From Chiayiivirga sp. (GTDB lineage Bacteria > Pseudomonadota > Gammaproteobacteria > Xanthomonadales > Xanthomonadaceae): a stretch of 64,000 nucleotides of DNA. How positions within the stretch are numbered: the first letter of the stretch is position 1; every line of letters starts with the position of its first letter. This document shows positions 33,032-43,400 of this stretch, piece by piece. Where the stretch lies: NCBI GenBank assembly GCA_022647565.1, contig JALCLA010000001.1:496001-560000 (forward strand). Reading direction: 5' to 3'. The notes beneath the pieces are model-generated. The model was not told the origin of the DNA and made no database searches. It saw only the letters and a program-made list of their open reading frames with translations. Both the position numbers and the translations under genes were made by a program.

Positions 33032-36000
33032 ATGGCGATCTACCACTTCACCACCTATACGATGGGGCGCGCATCCGGCCACAGTGCCGTCGCGGCTGCT
33101 GCCTATCGTTCCGGGTCGAAGCTGGTCGATGAGCGCACCGGCGAAATTCATGACTTCACCCGGAAAGGCGGCGTTCTGTCCGCCGAGGTTGTCACGCCCC
33201 AAGGCGTGCCTACTCCCGAACGCGAACGCCTTTGGAATGCCGCCGAGGCTGCCGAGAAGCGGAAGGACGCACGGACAGCAAGGGAATGGCGTCTCGCGCT
33301 TCCGTATGAACTCAGCCCGGAGGAACGAAAGGCAGTCGCGCATCGCATGGCGCAGGCGATTGCCGACCGCTACGGCGTGGCCGTGGATGTTTGCATCCAT
33401 GCCCCGGACAAGGAAGGCGACGACCGCAATTTCCACGCGCACATGCTGGCGACGACGCGCAGGATCAACGACGACGGAAGCCTTGGCGTGAAGTCGGCGA
33501 TCGAGCTTGCGAACAAGGATCGCAAGAAGGCCGGGATCGCTGGAACGACGCAGGACGAGATACGCGACCTGCGCCGCGAATGGGCGACCATCGCAAACGC
33601 CGCGTTGGAGAAGGAAGGCCAGAGCGTCCGGATCGACTACCGGAGCTATGACGAGCAGGGCGTGAGCCTGACGCCCACCCGGCACATCGGCCCGGATGCC
33701 GTGGCGATTGAACGGCGCGGCGGCGAAGCCGAGCGGATCGACCTTCACAACACCGACCGGCAGGAGCAGGCTCGGCAAATCGCCGACCGTCCGGAGCTGA
33801 TTCTGGACAAGCTCACTGCGACGAAAGCGATCTTCGATCGCCGGGACATCGCCGCCGAGTTGAATCGCTACATTGACGACACGACGCAGTTCCAGACGCT
33901 TCTAGCCAAGCTCGAAACCTCGCCGCAGTTGCTGGAGATGGAGTCGGCCAACGGCAGGCAGCCGGCGCGGTATTCCACCCGTGACATGGTGGAGACGGAA
34001 CGCCGGATGGCGGACACCGCGCAACGTCTTTCCGGCAGCGGAAAGCATGGCGTGTCCGTGGCGACCGCCCAGGCCGCCATCGACGGCGCAGGCACGCTGA
34101 GCGATGAACAGAAGGTCGCCGTTCGACATGTCACCCAGGCAGGCAGTCTGGCCGTTGTGATCGGCGACGCCGGCACCGGCAAATCCTTCTCGATGAAGGT
34201 CGCTCGGGAGGCATGGGAGGCCCAAGGCTTCACCGTGCGCGGCGCGGCGTTGGCTGGCAAGGCGGCCGACGAACTGCAAGCCGGTAGCGGAATTGAAAGC
34301 CGAACCCTGGCCTCGCTCGAATACGCCTGGAAGGAAGGTAAGAGCAAGCTCACCAGTCGCGATGTTCTGGTGATCGACGAAGCGGGCATGATCGGCAGCC
34401 GCCAGCTCGGTCGCGTGCTGGAAGCCGCAGAGAAAGCGGGTGCGAAGGTCGTCTTGCTCGGCGACCACAAGCAGCTCGCCGCCATCGAAGCCGGCGCGGC
34501 GTTTCGCGCCGTTGTGCAACACGTCGGCGCGTCGGAAATCACCGAGGTTCGCCGCCAGCGCCAAGCATGGGCGCGTGAGGCCGGACAGCAGTTCGCGCGC
34601 GGATCGGTGGCGGACGGTTTGCGCGCCTACGACGAGCGCGGCCATGTCCAGATGCGCGGCAGCCGCGAAGCAGCGAGGAAAGCGCTTGCGGCCGCCTATG
34701 TCGGCGACAAAGGCATGGGGAGCCAGATCGTTCTTGCCCACGGCAACAAGGACGTGTTGGCACTGAACGAGGCGATTCGGGAGGCGCGAAAGGATCGCGG
34801 CGAGCTGGACGGCGCAGCCCGTTTCATGACTGAGCGCGGCGGGCGCGAATTCGCCGCTGGCGACCGCATCGTGTTTCTGCGGAACGACCGCGACCTTGGC
34901 GTGAAGAACGGCACGCTTGGAACGGTCGAGCGGGCCGAGTATGGCGGGTTGTCGGTGCGCCTGGACAACGGGGAAACGCGCCAGGTGAACGCGGAGCAGT
35001 ATTCGGCCGTCGATCACGGCTACGCCGTCACTATCCATAAAGCGCAGGGCGTGACGGTAGATCGCGCCTACCTGCTGGCGACGCCCGGCATGGATCGAAG
35101 CCTTGCCTACGTCGGCATGACCCGACACCGCGACAGCGCGACCCTGTTTGCGGCGGTGGACGACTTCGGCGGAAAGGGCGAGGACGCCGCACGGGTGCAA
35201 TTGGCGCGGACGCTGGGCCGCGAGCGGCCGAAGGAAAGCACCCTGGACTTTGCCGACCGACGCGGTTTCGACGGCGAAGGCGTGTTGTGGCGCTGGATCG
35301 AGCGCGGCCGGGCTAAGGTGGGAGCGCTGGCGAAGCGCGCCGAGCAGGCCATCGGACGTGTGCTGGAACGCGCCGGCCGGGATGACCAGGTGCTGACGAT
35401 GGCGGCAGCCAGCAAACCCGCCCAGGCGGTTTCCACGCCGTCGGCGGCAGCCCCGAAGCGGAAGGCATCGGAGATCGCTGCCGAACACACGAAGGCCAAA
35501 GCGGCCCAGGCCGCCGCTGCGAAGGCGGTCACGCCACAGGCCGAACGCGACCAGGCCAAGACACCACAGACGGTAGACGACGTGCGCGAGGCGGCGGTGA
35601 TGCGCCTGCGCGCCGAGCTTGAAGCCCAGGACAAGAACCCGAGCCACCGCGGGGCGGCGATCAATCGCCAGGCCGACGAGGAAGCCATCCGCTGGGTGAA
35701 GGCGCAGCCGAGCCAGACCAAGGCAATGAAGCCGCCGGCCCTGTCTGCGGCCGATACGAAGGCGGCCGTGCTGGATCGTGGCCGTCAGGATGAAGCGACC
35801 TTGCAAAAGCTCCTGGAACAGCGATCCGCCGAACGTCGCGGCCGAGCCGCGGCCGTGATGGCGCGCTTGGAGAAGCTGGACGACACCTTGAGCCAGGCAT
35901 ACCGCACGCACCAGGCGGCGCGGCCGCAGGAGCCGCGCGGACTGGCGGCGATGCTCGGGCGCGGCCAGTACGAGAAGGACGCGGCAGCGTGGCAGCGCCA

Positions 36001-36256
36001 GGGGCAGCAGCTCGCGCAGCGGATCGGCGAGGTTCAGCGCCGCCGGCGGATCGCCGGAAACATCGCACGCGGCCCGATGGACGCGCAGCGGTTGGCAGTG
36101 CGGAAGGTGCAGCGCGAGCAACCGGAGTTATGGCAGCGCGTCGAGGCGTTCCGCAAGGCGCAGCAGGCCGAGCGCGCCAAGGCCATCCGCGAGCAGGTAC
36201 AGCAGCAATTCGCCCAACACCGGGACCGCAGCCAGGATCGCAGCCCGACGCGATGA
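33032..36256 (+). CDS. traA: TraA-type MOBQ relaxase-helicase
   Basis: This 1074-residue protein nicks oriT and unwinds the transferred strand. The N-terminal MobA/MobL relaxase domain begins MAIYHFTTYTMGRASGHSAVAAAAYR and includes the metal-binding RNFHAHMLATTR. A superfamily-1 helicase follows with Walker A VIGDAGTGKS, Walker B VIDEAGMIGS and the late motif YAVTIHKAQGVTVDRAYL. The C-terminus is an Ala/Lys/Gln-rich coiled region. ATG at 33032 has an AAGGGAAGGA ribosome-binding site; the longer frame extends through oriT and is rejected. Length fits Ti-plasmid TraA. Confidence 0.95.
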   Translation: MAIYHFTTYTMGRASGHSAVAAAAYRSGSKLVDERTGEIHDFTRKGGVLSAEVVTPQGVPTPERERLWNAAEAAEKRKDARTAREWRLALPYELSPEERKAVAHRMAQAIADRYGVAVDVCIHAPDKEGDDRNFHAHMLATTRRINDDGSLGVKSAIELANKDRKKAGIAGTTQDEIRDLRREWATIANAALEKEGQSVRIDYRSYDEQGVSLTPTRHIGPDAVAIERRGGEAERIDLHNTDRQEQARQIADRPELILDKLTATKAIFDRRDIAAELNRYIDDTTQFQTLLAKLETSPQLLEMESANGRQPARYSTRDMVETERRMADTAQRLSGSGKHGVSVATAQAAIDGAGTLSDEQKVAVRHVTQAGSLAVVIGDAGTGKSFSMKVAREAWEAQGFTVRGAALAGKAADELQAGSGIESRTLASLEYAWKEGKSKLTSRDVLVIDEAGMIGSRQLGRVLEAAEKAGAKVVLLGDHKQLAAIEAGAAFRAVVQHVGASEITEVRRQRQAWAREAGQQFARGSVADGLRAYDERGHVQMRGSREAARKALAAAYVGDKGMGSQIVLAHGNKDVLALNEAIREARKDRGELDGAARFMTERGGREFAAGDRIVFLRNDRDLGVKNGTLGTVERAEYGGLSVRLDNGETRQVNAEQYSAVDHGYAVTIHKAQGVTVDRAYLLATPGMDRSLAYVGMTRHRDSATLFAAVDDFGGKGEDAARVQLARTLGRERPKESTLDFADRRGFDGEGVLWRWIERGRAKVGALAKRAEQAIGRVLERAGRDDQVLTMAAASKPAQAVSTPSAAAPKRKASEIAAEHTKAKAAQAAAAKAVTPQAERDQAKTPQTVDDVREAAVMRLRAELEAQDKNPSHRGAAINRQADEEAIRWVKAQPSQTKAMKPPALSAADTKAAVLDRGRQDEATLQKLLEQRSAERRGRAAAVMARLEKLDDTLSQAYRTHQAARPQEPRGLAAMLGRGQYEKDAAAWQRQGQQLAQRIGEVQRRRRIAGNIARGPMDAQRLAVRKVQREQPELWQRVEAFRKAQQAERAKAIREQVQQQFAQHRDRSQDRSPTR

Positions 36257-36297
36257 CGGGGCCGGACGTTCCGGCCATTCGACTAGGAGCAATCACG

Positions 36298-36516
36298 ATG
36301 ACCAGCAAGACCGAATCCACCCGGAACATGACCCCGGCACAGGCGCGCAAGGCGTTCACGGAGGCCACACGCTTGATGCCGCCGGCAGAAGCCAAGCGCG
36401 TTGTCGCGGGCGCCGTGCGCGCGGCACGCCAGGCGCGAAGCGTTCAGGTGCGGCGAAAGGAGGCGAACGCCCGGTTCATGGAGGCGTGGGACAAGGGCAC
36501 GGGAATCGAGCGGTAA
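36298..36516 (+). CDS. Small basic protein downstream of the relaxase
   Basis: A 72-residue product beginning MTSKTESTRNMTPAQARKAF, with a TAGGAGC ribosome-binding site. It is helical and basic (EAKRVVAGAVRAARQARSVQVRRKEA). It lies 41 bases after traA and 34 before parA. No family recognised; possibly a relaxosome or partition accessory. Confidence 0.65.
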   Translation: MTSKTESTRNMTPAQARKAFTEATRLMPPAEAKRVVAGAVRAARQARSVQVRRKEANARFMEAWDKGTGIER

Positions 36517-36550
36517 GGATATTAAAAGCATATCTAAAGGAACCCACCAG

Positions 36551-37210
36551 ATGATTCTTACGATAGGCAATACCAAGGGCGGGGTCGGCAAGACCACACT
36601 GGCCGTGCAGCTCGCAATCACTCGCGCCCTGGCAGGGCGCGAGGTCTGGCTAATCGACGGCGACCGGCAAGGAACCGCAACCGTCGCCATCGCCGCCCGA
36701 GCCGAGAACGGTAGAGGCCCCGGCATCGCCTGCGCCCAATACCCCAACGGCAGCACGCTTCGCACCCAGGTCCAGCAGCAGCGGACGAAATGGGACGACA
36801 TCGTGATTGACGCCGGCGGCCGCGACAGCACCGCGTTGCGTGCGGCCCTGACGCTCACCGACGTGCTGGTGGTGCCCTTCGCGCCCCGCAGCTACGACGT
36901 ATGGGCGCTCGACGACATCGCCGCGCTGGTGGAGGAAGCCCGCAGCCTGCGCGACGGGCTGCAAGCATTTGCCGTCCTCAACCTGGCGGACGCCGGCGAG
37001 GCGTCGGCGGACAACGCCGAAGCGGCCGCAGCTGTCGCCGACGTGCCTCAGTTCGCCTACCTGCCCCAGCCGATCCGCCGCCGGAAAGCCTTTTCCAACG
37101 CCGGTGGCCAGGGCCTATCCGTCTTTGAGCTGGCCCCGCGGGACTCCAAGGCGTGTGCCGAGTTGACCGCTCTTGCTGAATCCGTTTTTAATATCCAAAC
37201 GATAGCCTAA
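36551..37210 (+). CDS. parA: ParA-family partition ATPase
   Basis: This 219-residue protein has the deviant Walker A KGGVGKTT near the N-terminus, the switch region VIDAGGRDSTALRAAL and VLVVPFAPRSYDVWALDD. It is a small ParA of the type lacking an N-terminal DNA-binding domain, which usually pairs with a ParG-like ribbon-helix-helix protein, here the next gene. It keeps a plasmid segregating evenly. ATG at 36551 gives the canonical MILTIGNTKGG start. Confidence 0.93.
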   Translation: MILTIGNTKGGVGKTTLAVQLAITRALAGREVWLIDGDRQGTATVAIAARAENGRGPGIACAQYPNGSTLRTQVQQQRTKWDDIVIDAGGRDSTALRAALTLTDVLVVPFAPRSYDVWALDDIAALVEEARSLRDGLQAFAVLNLADAGEASADNAEAAAAVADVPQFAYLPQPIRRRKAFSNAGGQGLSVFELAPRDSKACAELTALAESVFNIQTIA

Positions 37211-37224
37211 GCGCGGTAAGGAAC

Positions 37225-37485
37225 ATGTCTATTCAGCGGAAACCGAGGGTTACGGTCGCCAAAGCGGACAAGTTCATTGCCGGGGCGCCGGATGCAAGCG
37301 TGGTTGCCTCAGAGGCATACGACAAGGGCATCCGCAAAGGGAACAAGCGGCAGATATCCTTGACCATCGCGCCCGAACTACTGCGCAAGGTCGATGAGGC
37401 TGCAAAGAGAACTGGCCAGGGTCGCGCAAGCATCATCAACATGGCGATTTATCGTGCTCTCGAAGGAGACATCTTCGCCGGCTAG
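37225..37485 (+). CDS. ParG/CopG-like ribbon-helix-helix partition partner
   Basis: An 86-residue protein whose C-terminal half (KRQISLTIAPELLRKVDEAAKRTGQGRASIINMAIYRAL) is a ribbon-helix-helix DNA-binding fold. The N-terminal tail is flexible and basic. It starts 14 bases after parA. By analogy with ParF-ParG it is the centromere-binding protein and autorepressor; that role is inferred. Confidence 0.8.
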   Translation: MSIQRKPRVTVAKADKFIAGAPDASVVASEAYDKGIRKGNKRQISLTIAPELLRKVDEAAKRTGQGRASIINMAIYRALEGDIFAG

Positions 37486-37528
37486 ATGAGGCGTAAGGAC
37501 GCAATGAGCCGGTCAAGGGGAAGACACG

Positions 37529-38509
37529 ATGAAGTTCGCTTACGAGGATCTCGGAGACGACCAGTTTGAGACGCTAGTCGTACTCTTGTGCCAGCGCCTG
37601 CTTGGCATGTCCGTACAAGGATTCGCCAAAGGACCGGATGGTGGCCGGGACGCCAAGTTCGTGGGCACTGCGGAACTCCATCCGAGCAAGGCCGCGCCAT
37701 GGGTCGGTACGACCATTGTCCAGGCCAAGCACACCAACGGCTACAACCGCAATTTCTCCGAGTCGGACTTCTTCAGCAAGACGACTGAGAACACCGTGCT
37801 CGCCAAGGAAATTCCACGCATCAAGAAGTTGCGCGAGGCGAAACAGCTCGACCACTACATGCTGTTCTCCAATCGGCGCCTGGCTGGCAACGCGGAAGCG
37901 GAGATACGCGACCACATCGCCGCGCAGTGCGACATCCCGCCGGCGTCAATCTATCTTTGCGGCGTCGAACAATTGGAACTGTGGTTGAAGAATTTCCCCG
38001 ATGTGGTGAAGGCCGCAAGCCTGGATCCGGTGGATTCGCCACTCATTGTCAGCCCGGACGACCTTGCCGAGGTAGTACAAGCGCTGGCGCGGCAGCGGGA
38101 TGGCCTCAATGCGGTGCTCGACGATCCACCGACTCCGCGTGTGACTTACGAACAGAAGAACGCCATCAACAACATGACTGCCGACTACGCCAAGGCGCAG
38201 CGGCAGCGATACCTAAAGGAGACCGCGCAGATACGAGCTTTCCTCGCCGCACCCGAGAACCTCGAGTTGTTGCGCTTGTACGAATCTGTGGTCGACGAGT
38301 TCCAGATGAAGATCATCGCCAAGCGCAAGAACTACCAGACCTTCGACGAGGTGATGGAGTATCTGGTGGACCTCCTGTTTGGCCGGGATGCGGTTCTACG
38401 CCAGCGCGCCCACAAGCGCCTGACGCGGGCCATACTTTTCTACATGTACTGGAATTGCGACATCGGGGAGGTGGGCGATGCTTCGGCCGACCAAGCACTC
38501 GCACCCTGA
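37529..38509 (+). CDS. ABC-3C system effector with restriction-endonuclease-like domain
   Basis: A 326-residue protein with a PD-(D/E)XK-type nuclease core in its N-terminal 150 residues: E14, then GPDGGRD with D41, then TTIVQAKH with Q65-x-K67. This is the Mrr/restriction-like layout. The C-terminal half is helical (LLRLYESVVDEFQMKIIAKR...). With the two genes downstream it forms an ABC three-component (ABC-3C) anti-phage module, in which a conflict effector is gated by an SMC-like ATPase. Its end overlaps the next gene by 32 bp. Confidence 0.85.
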   Translation: MKFAYEDLGDDQFETLVVLLCQRLLGMSVQGFAKGPDGGRDAKFVGTAELHPSKAAPWVGTTIVQAKHTNGYNRNFSESDFFSKTTENTVLAKEIPRIKKLREAKQLDHYMLFSNRRLAGNAEAEIRDHIAAQCDIPPASIYLCGVEQLELWLKNFPDVVKAASLDPVDSPLIVSPDDLAEVVQALARQRDGLNAVLDDPPTPRVTYEQKNAINNMTADYAKAQRQRYLKETAQIRAFLAAPENLELLRLYESVVDEFQMKIIAKRKNYQTFDEVMEYLVDLLFGRDAVLRQRAHKRLTRAILFYMYWNCDIGEVGDASADQALAP

Positions 38510-38726
38510 CCGCACGGTTGTTAGCGTCTCGTTGCTGCTGTTGTCGCGACTGAAGGCGCGCCGCTTCGACGAGTACGACGTGCTGCGCAAGTTCGCCAAG
38601 AAAAATGTCGTCGGTGGCGATGTGCTGTTCTTGCCGGCGCTCAATTTCCTCTATCTGTTGGGCCTGATCGAGTATCGCCCCAAGACCGATGCCGTGGAGT
38701 ACGTGGGGCCCAATGAGACTGTCTAA
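38478..38726 (+). CDS. ABC-3C middle component
   Basis: An 82-residue small winged-helix-like protein (LLLSRLKARRFDEYDVLRKF... FLPALNFLYLLGLIEYRPKTDAVEY) with the typical size and context of ABC-3C middle components. These link effector and ATPase. It overlaps both neighbours (32 and 14 bp), so the three genes form one translational unit. Confidence 0.85.
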   Translation: MLRPTKHSHPDRTVVSVSLLLLSRLKARRFDEYDVLRKFAKKNVVGGDVLFLPALNFLYLLGLIEYRPKTDAVEYVGPNETV

Positions 38727-40143
38727 GCTCTACAGCAACAAGCCGGATGTATTCGAGCCCGTCGAGTTCGTTGCGGGCCTGAATGTCGTCATGGCCGAGA
38801 TACGGCTACCCGAGAACCGCAAGAAGGACACCCACAATCTTGGCAAAACCACGTTGGGGCGCCTGCTCGACTTCGGATTCCTGTCTGGGAAAGACTCCAA
38901 GTTTTTCCTGTTCAAGCATTTCGACCTGTTCGAGTCGTTCGTCTTCTTCCTTGAGGTTGAACTGGAAGACGCCTCTTTCGTAACCATCCGTCGTAGCGTG
39001 GCGGATGCGACAAAGATCAGCTTCAAGAAGCACGAGGCGGGTCGTCAGGACTTCTCGAACCTCACATCTTCCGAATGGGACCATGAGGACATCGCGTTCG
39101 AGCGTGGAAAGGAATTGCTGGATGGGCTCCTCGACTGGCGCGGGCTGAAGCCGTGGTCGTATCGAAAGGCGCTGGGCTATCTTCTGCGTTCGCAGGAAGA
39201 CTTTCGCGAGGTGTTCCAACTCCGCAAGTTCGCCTCGAAGCATGCGGACTGGAAGCCGTTCCTGGCTCACATGCTCGGTTTTGACACCAAGCTGGTTTCG
39301 GAGCACTACGAAAAGGAGCATGAGCTTACAAAGAAGCAGGAGACCGCGCAGACCATCCGGAAGGAACTGGGCGGCTCGGTCGAGGACATCAGCAAGATCG
39401 AGGGCATCCTGTTGCTTAAGCAGAAGGATGCGGAGAAGAAACAGAAGCTGCTCGACGCCTTTGATTTCCGCGCCCAGGACAACGATCGCACGAAGCAAGT
39501 TGTGGACGAAGTCGATGAGGGTATTGCTACGCTCAATGCCGAGCGTTACTCGCTGAGCCAGAACCGAAAGAAAGTGCTGGCTTCATTGGAGGAAGACCAG
39601 ATCCTGTTCAATCCGGACGAGGCGCAGCGGCTGTTCGAGGAGGCTGGTGTTTCTTTCAAGGGGCAGATCAAGAAGGATTTCCAGCAACTGATTGCGTTCA
39701 ATCGTGCGATCACCGAGGAACGCCGCGGCTACCTGCAGGAGGAACGCGCCGAGATCGAGGCTGAGTTGAAGCGCGTCAATGCGGAGTTGAATGCGCTCGG
39801 AAAAAGGCGCTCGGACATGCTTTCGTTCCTGAGCGGAACGGATACTTTTGCCAAGTACAAGCAGCTTTCGGACGAGATGGTCATGCTGCGCGCCGACATT
39901 GCATCGCTGGAAAGCCAGCGCGGCTACCTGCACAGACTGCAAGACTTGCGGACTGAAATTCGGACCCTGACCGAGGAACGCAGTCACCTGCAGGCGCAGA
40001 TCGAAGCCGATGTGGAGAAGCAGAACTCGGACCAGGACAGCTTGTTCTCGACGATCCGCGTCTTCTTCAGTGAGATAGTCGAGGAGGTGATCGACCGCAA
40101 GGCGCTGTTGAGCGTTGCGCCTAACCAAGCTGGACACTCATAA
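38713..40143 (+). pseudogene. ABC-3C SMC-like ATPase (DUF2326 family), C-terminally truncated at the tRNA junction
   Basis: The product reads MRLSKLYSNKPDVFEPVEF with an ATP-binding loop NLGKTTLGRLLDFGFL, then long coiled coils (about residues 200-440). The C-terminal lobe of the family, carrying the Walker B and the DUF2326 end, would begin after FFSEIVEEVIDRKALLSV. Here the frame reads only APNQAGHS and then stops at a TAA supplied by the tRNA anticodon loop (40141-40143). About 100 or more residues appear missing, so ATPase function is probably lost and the ABC-3C module inactive. Length judged from memory of the family. Confidence 0.8.
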
Positions 40144-40181
40144 TCCCTTGGTTGAAGGTTCGAATCCTTCTGGGCCCACCA
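40136..40181 (+). pseudogene. 3' half of the split tRNA-Ile(CAT) gene
   Basis: ACTCATAATCCC supplies the anticodon loop and 3' stem, followed by the variable region TTGGTT. The T-arm GAAGG-TTCGAAT-CCTTC, acceptor strand TGGGCCC and A-CCA complete it. It pairs with the 5' half at 24104-24136; the two halves share ACT at the break. Downstream DNA resumes backbone. Confidence 0.88.
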
Positions 40182-40478
40182 CTCGGGCCGGAGCACTCCT
40201 TTGCGAGCGTCAGTTCACGCTCCTCGCGTGCGCAAGCGCGCATTTTTGCCCCGAATCACCCAGACAAGCTCGCAAAAATGTGACGCAGTTTGCGGATGTG
40301 TGGCACGGGTGCTAGCGTAGTCTGTCGCCCACGGTCCATGCAGGCAGTGCTCGGGGCAGCGCGAATCGTGCTGGAGCAATGCCCATGGGCTGCGGGGATG
40401 GTTTCGTGGGAAGTCGCATTCGTGCGCGTCGCAACGGCGTGTCGAGTTCGCGTGGTTCTGGCCAACTGCTTGGGGAAT
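40182..40478. other. Intergenic region upstream of the secreted subtilase
   Basis: About 300 bases without a supported gene. It should contain the subtilase promoter; I see no clear hexamers, repeats or RNA structures other than GC-rich stretches. Confidence 0.4.
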
Positions 40479-43400
40479 ATGACCGTGAGTTCCAATCGAT
40501 CGCGCGCCAAGCGCGCGCAGCGCGTTTTGTTGGGGTCCGCCATTGCCGCGGTGTTGTACGGCAGTGCGGTGGGGAGTGTGCTGGCACAGGCGCAGCAGAA
40601 CCGCGTCGTCGTGCCGGCGGGTGTCTACGCCGGTGACGAGCCGGGCGCCACCTTGATGCATGACTACGGCAGCTTCCAGCTGTACCGCGTCGACAACACG
40701 CGCCTCGCCGAGTTGCGTTCGATCGCGCGTGGCGCGGTGCAGGTGCAGAAGGATCTGGTCGAATTCGAGGCAGCGGGTTTCGATACCTTGCGCGCGTCCG
40801 GCGCCGACATCCCGGCCGCGTTCCGCGCCGGCAAGCCGACTGGACCGGCGGTGCGCCTGGTGCAGTTCGCCGGTCCGATCGTCGATGCCTGGCTCGACTC
40901 GGTCCGGGCCACCGGTGCGCGCGTGGTCCAGTACATTCCGAACAATGCCTACCTGGTGCTGGCCGATGCGGCGCAGCAGGAAGGCCTGGGCGCCTTGGTG
41001 GAAGGCAGCGACTACCTGACCTACGCCAACACGCTCGATCCCTGGTACAAGCTCAACCGCGATCTCGCCGACCGGGTCCGGGCTGGCCTCGACGGCTCGC
41101 GCCAGATCAAGGTCACGGTGCTTCTGGCCAGCCACGGGGGCGACGCTGCGAGCCGCAGCGCGATCGCGGCGAGCGGGACCCTGATCCGCCCCTGGTCCGA
41201 CTTGCGCGGCATGCATGCGATCACCCTGTCGGTGAGCGAATCCGAACTCCCCTCGCTCGCGCAGTTGCCGGACGTGCTGGCGATCGAGAACTTCGTCGAG
41301 CCCGAGCTGCAGGACGAGGTGCAGGCCCAGATCATCGCCGGCAACCTCGTCGCGGGCGGCGCGGGTCCGACGGCTCCCGGCTACTTGCCTTTCCTCACCG
41401 GGCTTGGTTTCTCCACCAATCCCGCCGACTACCCGATCGTCAGCGTGGTCGACGATGGCGTCGGCAACGGCACTACGGTCAACGGCGCGGGCGACTCCAC
41501 CCTGACCCGTGATCGTGACGGAGTGACCACGCGCATCATGCAGGCGCGCAACTGCACCACCGACGCCGACGCGCGCGGTGTGGGCGGACACGGCCACATC
41601 AACTCCAGCATTGTCGGCGGCTACGACCTGCGCGCCGGCACTCCCTTCCAGGACGCCTTGTTCTACCAGCGCGGACAGGGCATGAACCCTTACACGCGCT
41701 TGGCGAATATCAAGATTTTCACCAACGCCGGCGGCTTCAGCATCAATGGCTGCGGTGGTGGTTCTATCGACGGACTGATCAAGGCCAACCAGGACTCCGG
41801 TTCGGTGATCTCGTCGAACTCCTGGGGTGCAGCCGTCGGTGGCGACTACAACGCCGATGCCCGCGCCTACGACATCGGCACGCGTGACGCCGATACCGAC
41901 GAGGCGGGCGTTCAGCCCATGATCTTCCTGTTTGCGGCCGGCAACAGCGGCAGCGGTGCGGCCACGGTCGGCTCGCCAGGTACGGCGAAGAACGTCATCA
42001 CCGTGGGCGCGTCCGAGAACCAGCGCCCCGGCCCGGATGAAAGCGGTGCCTGGACCGACGGCTGCGGCGTGGGTGCCACCGGCGCCGACAACGCCATGGA
42101 CGTGATCGGGTTCTCCAGCCGTGGCCCGGCGGAAGGTGGCCGCGTCAAGCCCGAGGTCATTGCACCGGGCACGCATATCCAGGGCACCGCCAGCAACGCC
42201 GCCGGCTATGACGGCTCGGGCGTATGCGATCAATTCCGACCGACCACGCAAACCACGTTTGCCGCCTCTTCGGGCACCAGCCACTCGACCCCGGCCCTTG
42301 CCGGCGTCAGCTCGCTGGTCTACCGCTACCTGCAGACCGAGTACGGCCAAACCGCGCCCAGCGCGGCGATGACGAAGGCCTATCTGATTGCGCATCCGAC
42401 CTACCTGACCGGTGTTGCAGGCAACGGCAACCTGCCCACGAACAGCCAGGGCTACGGCATGCCGAACCTGGGCGGTGCGTTCGATTCCACCACCGACCGG
42501 CTCGTGTTCGACCAGCAGACCGTGTTCGGCGCCAGCGGCGAGAGCACGTCGGTGCAAGCGGTGATCGTCGATTCGGGCAAGCCGGCGCGCATCGCGATGG
42601 TGTACTCCGACGCGCCCGGCGCCACCTCCGGCAACCCGGCGGTGAACAACCTGAACCTGAGCGCGGTGAATGACGGCAACACCTACCTCGGCAACGTCTT
42701 CAGTGGTGCGTTCAGCGCCACCGGTGGCGCGGCGGATGCGGTCAACAACTACGAGGGTGTGTTCCTGCCCGCAGGCACGACCGGCGCGCTCGAGATCACG
42801 GTGACTGCGGCCAACATCGCCGGTGATGGCGTGCCGGGCAATGCCGACACCACGGACCAGGACTTCGCCCTGGTCTGCATCAACTGCAGCTTCGACACGA
42901 CGTTCACCCTCGATGCCACGCCTGAGTCGGCCGCGGTCTGCACGCCGGCTGATGCGAGCTTCAACATCGCGCTCACGCCGTTCTCGGGCTTTGTCGATCC
43001 GGTCACGATGAGTGTCAGCGCCGGCCTGCCGGGCGGCGCCACCGCCAGCTTCAACCCGGCCACTCCGACACCGCCCGCAGGATCGGTCCTGACCGTGGGC
43101 ACCACGGGCGTCGCCTTCGGCAATTACACCCTGACCATCACCGGCACCTCCGGCACCACGATCCGCAATGACGACGTGGCGTTGCAGGTATCGACCATCA
43201 CGCCGGCAGCACCGCCCCTGATCGCCCCGGCCAATGGTGCCAGCGGCGTGTCCGTAACCCCGACCCTGAGCTGGACGGCAGTGGCCGAGGCGGTGGAGTA
43301 CGTGGTCGAGGTGGATGACGACCCGGCCTTCACCACCATCAACTACACCGCCACGGTGCCGGGCGGCACCACCAGCCACGCAGTGGCGACCTCGCTCAGC

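Larger units (their letters stand above)
24137..40135. mobile_element. Integrated mobilisable plasmid-like element in tRNA-Ile(CAT)
   Basis: These 16.0 kb lie between the two halves of the tRNA. Modules in order are integrase remnant, unknown zinc/HTH protein, HTH plus RepA initiator, oriV-like iterons, a mobilisation operon (coupling protein, TraD, TraC), oriT, MOBQ relaxase, partition genes and an ABC-3C defence module. No type IV secretion (mating-pair) genes exist, so it is mobilisable rather than self-transmissible. Both terminal genes are cut at the junctions, so the present insertion is probably immobile. Confidence 0.85.

Noticed and set aside
33902-36121. Open frame of 739 codons antisense to the relaxase gene
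   Set aside because: Shadow of the conserved helicase region; no recognisable motif and no ribosome-binding site.
39984-40196. Small antisense frame across the tRNA 3' half
   Set aside because: It reads the complement of a tRNA and the end of the truncated ATPase gene; such tRNA-derived peptides are common annotation artefacts.
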